From Epichloe hybrida (lineage: Eukaryota; Ascomycota; Sordariomycetes; Hypocreales; Clavicipitaceae): a stretch of 64,000 nucleotides of DNA. Positions 57,781 through 64,000 of the stretch are shown one piece after another (the stretch's first letter is position 1; every line of letters starts with the position of its first letter). The notes below the pieces were generated by a model. That model saw only the letters and a list, made by a program, of their open reading frames with translations, did no database searches and was not told the DNA's origin. The stretch spans positions 62,001 to 126,000 of the forward strand of contig JAFEKR010000054.1 of the NCBI GenBank assembly GCA_019022495.1, in the 5' to 3' direction. A program made the position numbers and the translations under genes.

Positions 57781-60700
57781 TAATACCTCCCTAACTATTT
57801 TCCCTTCCTAGCCCCTAGGAAAGGGAAAATAATAATAAAAAGAGTAATAACTAAAGTATTCTTAAGCGTAACTAATAGTAAGGTACTATGTTTTAAGAGA
57901 AGGTATTATTTAATTTAGTATATATAGGTCTAAAGCTTTTATAAGAAAAATAAAATGATAGTAAAGAAAGAAAAAAAAGAGAAAATAGAAAAGAAACCTC
58001 CCTAGCTAAAGACCTAGATTTTTTATTTCCCTAGAGAGCTTTAGTGTCTTTACTGTTTATAGGTAAGTGGTAAGCAATATTAGTAAGGGAGTGCGTAGTA
58101 TGAGTTACTTTAAATCTCACTAGCTTACTCTCTTTCCTTAATTCTTATATTAATTAATTAATCCTATAGTATACCTTTTCTCTTACTAGTAAGCTTTAAT
58201 AATCTCTAGCTATATTCTATAGGAAACTAAGCTAGGTAATACTACTAAAGTATATATAAATAATATTAGTAGTAGTGTAACTATTTTCCTTTAAGCTACT
58301 TATTTTAACTTAAGAAAAGGAAGAAAATTAATTATTATAGCTTATCCTATATCTCTAAGGGGGTAGTGTATAGTATTCTCTTTTACTTACTTAACTAGAG
58401 TTTTATAGTTATATACCTAGTCCTCCTTAATAACTCTATAGATTTACTATAACCTTAGCTAATCCTTAATGTTTATCTAGAATAACTTATTAGTTATTAC
58501 TTACTATTATTAAAGAGTTTAGTTTATAATACTATATACTTATCCTTACTTACCTTACTAGAGTGCCTTAAGTTTTATAGCTAGAGACTATAGTATCTCT
58601 TTATATCTAGTTAAAGATAATAGTCCTAATAAGGACTCTTATAATGCCTAGGAACTTACCCTTTTACTTAATCTTTATTCCTTAGTTTCCTATTAATACT
58701 TATTATCTATATCCTATTATATTTACCTTTCCTATTCTTATAATATCTCTTAAATACTAATATTAAAGACTTTAGAATCCTTAGTAAAGGTATGTGTAAT
58801 AGGCTACTAATAATCCTAGATATAAAGTCTATTACTTTATGCTATTTTAGTATACTATTTAATTAGTTAGTTCTTATTACTAACTTTATTCTCCTAGGCT
58901 ATAATTACTATACTAATAGGTAAACCTTTACTAATTATTTAGGTTATAAAACAGGGTAGCTAGTGCTTTATTATATTATATATTAGGTATTAGAGGTTAA
59001 AGTCCTTCTAGTAAGATAACTCCCTAGGTAACTAGTCTTTAACTCCTAATTTATTTATAGCTATATCTTATAGGACTATTATAGTTCTTATAAGAGCTCT
59101 AGTATAACTATACCTTAGGTCTAGGATATTATTAGTAATTATCTAGTCTCTTAAATAAAGCTTAAAGTAATAACTAATACTTAAATCCTTACTAAATATA
59201 TATAACTATTTAAATTTAATATTATATTAGTTTAGTGTGTTTTAGTCTTTAGAAAGTAAATTAAGTGCTTAGTATTTAACTTAGTAATAAATTACTTATA
59301 ATAGAAACCCTAGATAGGCATATTTATACTCCTAGTTCCCTTTTTATTCTATTACTAGAACTATAATTACTTTAAAATTATATAGGTAGTTTAGTAGTTA
59401 TATAATTTGCCCCTATTCTATAGTAAAATTAGTAAACCTTATTACTTACCTCTTTTCTATATTATTAAAGTAATAAAGCTACCCTTACTTTTAATTAAAT
59501 AGAAAGCATATCTAGTAGTTTATAAAGAATATAAATCCTATAATAAGGCGTTAATAGCTTATATCTAAGTGAAGGTTAATAGGGTTATACTTTAAACTAT
59601 ACTTAATATTAATAGGCTAGTAGTTAAAATAAAGTCTCCTAGCTTTTAAACTAATTAATTACTATAAAGTATTTAAGTTAAAATCTTCTATTAGCTTAAT
59701 TACTAATATTTATAGTAGCATAGCTACTATTACTTTAAGGCTATATATAATAATCTTACCTATAGTAGTTAGTTTAAACTAGTTAAGCTAGTCTTTACTT
59801 AGTATCTTATAGGCTTTTCTTAGGAATTTATAGATATCTATTAAATAGTTTTACTAGCTTAACTAATCCTACCCTAGTCTAATTAGTATTACCTAGTTAA
59901 AGTTATTACTATCTTAATAGACCTTAAACTTAGTTAAAGGTTATAGCTAGCTTTATCTTAGATAGAATAGCGGAGGCTACTAACTATAAAGGTTAACTAG
60001 GTTAAGCTTTATAGTGCTTCTCTCTTTATCTCTAAAGAAAGAACCCTTAGTTCTATAAATTAAAACATAGATATAGAATAGCATAAGATATTTACTATAA
60101 GTAAAGTATATAATAGTACTACTATTTATATTAGTATAGGCGCTTTTATTAACTATATTTTCTTTATAATTAGCTATTTCTTAATTAGATTAAATAGTAT
60201 AATTATTAATAGTGTGTTTTTAGAAGGAGAAATAGAGAATAGTAGCTTACTTAGTAAAGCTAGGTTAGGGTAATAAAAGAGAGAAAAAGAGATATAAATA
60301 AATAGTAAAGGGTAAGTGCTTTTAAGGTTTAAGTAATATAATAATATAAAGATTAGTAAGATTAAATAGTTTCTATAGTCTTAGCCTTACTCTTATAGTC
60401 CTTATTAGCTATATAAATTAGTTATTAGTAGCTATTACTTACTAGTTATTACTATTTATTATTTAGATAGTGTCTTTATAAACCTAATACTTAGCTTTTT
60501 TTTTCTTTTCTCTTTCTCTCTCTTAAACCCTTATTTCTTATAACTAATTAATTATAGTAAAATCCCTTAATCTAGCTTATTAAAGTCTCCTTAATATTAC
60601 TACTATTATAAGGGTAAGCGTTTTAGAGCATAAACTTTTATTAATAAAGACTCTTAATTAGTTTAATTATACTAAATTTTACCCTCCTTTTATTAGTAAA

Positions 60701-61799
60701 GATTATATAGGTTTAGGAGCTATTTAATCCTATAATTAATATTTACTAATAGTTATTATTACTATAGTATAAGTTTCTATTTATATTCTAGGTATATAGT
60801 AGGATTAATATTAGCTATAGTAATATTCTAATATATATAAAGATTTCTCTTTATATTACTAATAATAATAATAATATCCCTAAGGGAGCTTCTCCTTACC
60901 TTATTATAACTATAAGAAAGATAAACCTCTTAAAGGAGTTTATAAGAAGTTATACTAAGGCTAATAGTGCTTTAGCCCTTATTATTAAAAATAGTTATTA
61001 CTACTAGGTCCTTATTCCTATAGAAGTAGCTTATCCTAATAGGTATTTTCTATATACTCTTTCTTAGTATTCTAAGTATTATTAGGCCTTACTAGTGTTT
61101 ATATATAGAAGATTAAATAGTATTTTCTATTCTAATTATTTAAACTTATATATAAGTATATTATATTTTATAATAAATATATATACTTTTTATTTTATAG
61201 CTATATTTTAATTCCTAGGGTTAGCAAAGGCGCTTATAGTAATTATATCTAGAATAAGTCTTATATAATAAGCTATAAGTAATGTTTTACTTTTAAGTAT
61301 TATCCTTAGTTATTATAAGAAAGAGCTCTAGCTTCTTTCTTAGGTAAGAAATAGTCTATAAAGGTAGTAAAAGCCCTTTTACTTAATCTAAACTTTATTA
61401 ACTTTAAAAACTCTCCTTACCTAGTAATTAATATACCTCCCCCTTTTCTAAATAGCTTATAAATATAAGATAAAGAAAAGAAAATATAGTTAATTATTAG
61501 GAAAAGGGTAGTAAATAAAGGAAAATAAATAATTTAGTTACTAGGCTATGCCTTAATTACTTAATCTTTAGTATTTAAATTAATATTTATATATTTTAGA
61601 AATAAAACTTAGGAAAAATAAAGAAAATATTTCTTAATTTATATACTATTAGTATATAAGAGAGTACTTTATATACTCCTTATATTATTTATTTATTAGT
61701 TAAGGTAGCTATACCTTAATTTTATAGTATAAAGTTCTTAAGGTAAGAGTTTAATTTCTTTTTCCTTAAGGATTATTACTTCCTAGTTAGATTTTTCTT

Positions 61800-64000
61800 A
61801 CTAGCTTATATACTAATTCTTAACTATTTAATTAGATATATTATACTAAGTTACTAATAGTATAATAGCTAAGACTTCTTTATTATACTTATTAAGGGTT
61901 ACTTCCTTTATCTAGTTACCTTAGGGAGTATATAGCTATTTATTTACTATAGATATTTACTAGCCTTCTAAGTCTAGGATAAACTTCTTAATATAATCTC
62001 CTAAGATTATTTTTAAGAGGCAAATCCTATCTAATATTTATAAGTAATAGGCTTTAAAGACTAGCGTATATTTATAAATCTAAAATAGTCTATTTTACCT
62101 TATTATAAGTTTCTTTATAGTAAATATATTAATATTCCTTTAGATATTATATACTAGGATAAGATCCCCTAGTTTTAATTAATCTTTCCTAAGAGAAGTA
62201 GCTTAGTTCTTATTAGTTTAGTTTATAAGGCACTGCCTAAACTCTAATACCTTTTTCCTTACTTTCTTAATATCCTTAGCTTTCCTTTTAAGTATTTAAA
62301 CCTATACCTTAAATAAGTCTTATCTAGAAGTAATTATATCCTAATTAATTAGTCTCTAGGTTAGGAATTTTACTTCTAGTAGTAAAATCAGCTTTTATCT
62401 ATAGATTAAATAGAAGGCAGACTTCCTATGCAATTCTTAGATAGCGGTATAGTCTATAAGGAAGGCTTTATTAAGATACTTTAACTATTGCCTATTTAAT
62501 TCTCCTAGCTTTACTAGAGCAAATATAAGGGACTAATATCTAGCTTTAATAAGCAAGTTCGCTTTTAGGTTATACCTAGATATCTAAATCCCCGTAATAC
62601 TAATATTTACTAGTGCTTCTTTAAGGTTTCCTTATATTTCTAGGCCTCTATTATAGACTATAAAGCAGAAAAGCCTAAATTTACTAATTAAGGAGAAAAG
62701 GAACTTCCTAATTACTAGTATTATCGCATTTCTAACTAGTGTAGCCTTTACCTATCTAGTTAGGTTACACCTAGCTTCTAAGAGATACTTATATCTATAA
62801 TTAATTAGAAAATACTAAGTGTTAATATGAATCTTACTTATTAGGTTCCCTAGCGTATCTAGCACTAAAAGTTCTTATAGTTACTAAGGCATGAATTTCT
62901 AATATATCTTATAGCACGCTAATATCTCTTAAGCTATATTCTAGAGCCCTTTTCACTAGTATTACTGCTTTATTACTTAAAAACCCACTTTAACTCCTTT
63001 ATAGCTAAGTTCCTTATAGATAGCTTTAATAATCGCTTATTATTATTTAGGCATATTAATAACTAGCGCTAGTCTCTTTATAATTCCTATTAGCCTTTTC
63101 TAAAGATAACCCTTTTCTAGGTAAAACCTCTTCACTTTATTACATAGTTTTCTATAGTCCTTTGCGCTAAGATTAATTAGTCTTTAAAGGGTTATTAAGA
63201 ATTTAATAACTTATTATATCTCTTTAGAGTAATTCCTCTTACTATTCTCCTCTATCTTAATGCTATTAAGATATAAGTTAATAAAATCTTTAATATCCCC
63301 TTTAACTTCTTAATCTAATTAATCTAAAGCCCTAGGGCCTTTCCTAGATAAGGCATCTATAATACGGTTCTTTTTGCCTAGAATATGTCATACAAAGAAA
63401 TTAAAAAGTAGGATATAACTAATCCATTATGTAATAAGAGCTCTAGGCATGTTATTAACTACGCTATTAAGCTAATATATAAGAACTTATAAGTCTATTT
63501 CTAATATAAATAGGACTCTATAGAGGTGAATTCGTAGTCTTCTTAATGCGTAAATAACCGCTTAATATTCTTACTTAGTTACATTATACTTAGCCTTAGC
63601 AATAGTCTAAGTACTGCTTTTATATTAAACCAAATACTGTTTACCATTAATAATTTATAATAATATAGCCCCCTATCTAAGTAAGCTTATATTAACTATT
63701 AGTATAATTTCTCTAAAGCCTAGTCTAAGATTAAGTAAAATAAGGATTAAGGCTATTATTATTACTTTCTTTAGGATATCTATAGCTTCTTATTACTCTA
63801 GTCCCTATTCCTAATCCTTTATCTTCCTTAGTAAAATCACTAGGGGTTTTGCCTTTTATATATAGTGTTTTACCTAGATATAGTAAACTCCTATTAACCT
63901 AATAAAGGATTATACTTCTAATTAATCTTAATAAACCTTCTAGTCTAAAATCTTTATAATCTTCACTTTAGTTAGCTTTTGCCTGTTTATCTTACACATA
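61800..64000 (-). pseudogene. gypsy pol remnant (end of RT, RNase H, part of integrase)
   Basis: On the minus strand, from the window edge inward, the connection and RNase H regions are readable: KIIKILD near 63,950, then LRLGFREIILIVNISLL near 63,700-63,740, TIAKAKYNVTK near 63,590, LRRLRIHLYRV near 63,530, and the RNase H end HILGKKNRIIDALSRKGPRA at about 63,320-63,400. Integrase should follow at lower coordinates (62,000-63,200) but is too degraded to read motif by motif. Catalytic RT lies beyond 64,000. Confidence 0.75.

Larger units (their letters stand above)
57313..64000 (-). mobile_element. third Ty3/gypsy element, minus strand, running off the window
   Basis: An LTR begins TGTCAAGCGGAAAACAACAC at 57313 and probably ends near 57,780, where a pyrimidine tract (ATACCTCCCTAAC) stands for the polypurine tract of the minus strand. 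Minus-strand pol remains occupy the far end. About 4 kb in between (57,800-61,800) could not be assigned. RIP-degraded throughout except the first 90 bp of the LTR. Confidence 0.75.

Overview
The window comes from a filamentous ascomycete, most likely a Sordariomycete of the order Hypocreales. The evidence is short spliceosomal introns (43-90 nt) with CTRAY branch points, typical Sordariomycete proteins, and long AT-rich blocks in which repeats have been changed almost only by C-to-T and G-to-A transitions. That is the signature of repeat-induced point mutation (RIP). I cannot name the species; a Metarhizium/Pochonia-like relative is a guess.

Region 1 (1-13,636) is normal-GC, gene-dense chromosome. 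In order it holds: the 5' end of dsc2 (Golgi/endosome Dsc ubiquitin-ligase subunit, minus), a nine-exon SLAC1/Mae1-type anion/dicarboxylate transporter (plus), a mitochondrial PP2C phosphatase (minus), a KPWE-motif peroxisomal protein resembling Pex39 (plus), a PUF-family RNA-binding protein (minus), the mitoribosomal protein mS33/Rsm27 (minus) and a catalytic RNase III (plus). Exon-intron structures were rebuilt by hand from splice sites and reading frame. Each complete gene sums to an intact frame.

Region 2 (13,637-27,438) is a Ty1/copia element with 269-bp LTRs and a perfect 5-bp target duplication (CCTGG). A minus-strand Ty3/gypsy element (14,854-22,735; 270-bp LTRs; target duplication ATATT) is nested inside it. 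Region 3 (27,439-29,440) is a 2-kb gene island with an Atg37/ACBD5-like membrane-anchored acyl-CoA-binding protein. Before the copia insertion it was contiguous with the RNase III gene.

Region 4 (29,441-49,412) is repeat-only: inverted-repeat (foldback) elements with an (ATTACTATT)n core, a second gypsy element (30,532-37,619), a Tad1-like LINE (about 40,260-44,213), and TIR/MITE elements with one MITE inside another. Region 5 (49,413-51,791) is a lone gene island encoding an intact TauD/Jlp1-type 2-oxoglutarate dioxygenase. Region 6 (51,792-64,000) is again decayed repeats: a solo LTR, another TIR element, a truncated copia-like element (54,087-57,312) and a minus-strand gypsy element that runs off the window.

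The genes do not form one pathway; they are mostly housekeeping. The main interest is genome architecture: dated nested insertions, RIP that fades toward the outer ends of LTRs, a foldback repeat family that may be undescribed, an 8-nt microexon, and a catabolic dioxygenase isolated in repeat-rich DNA.
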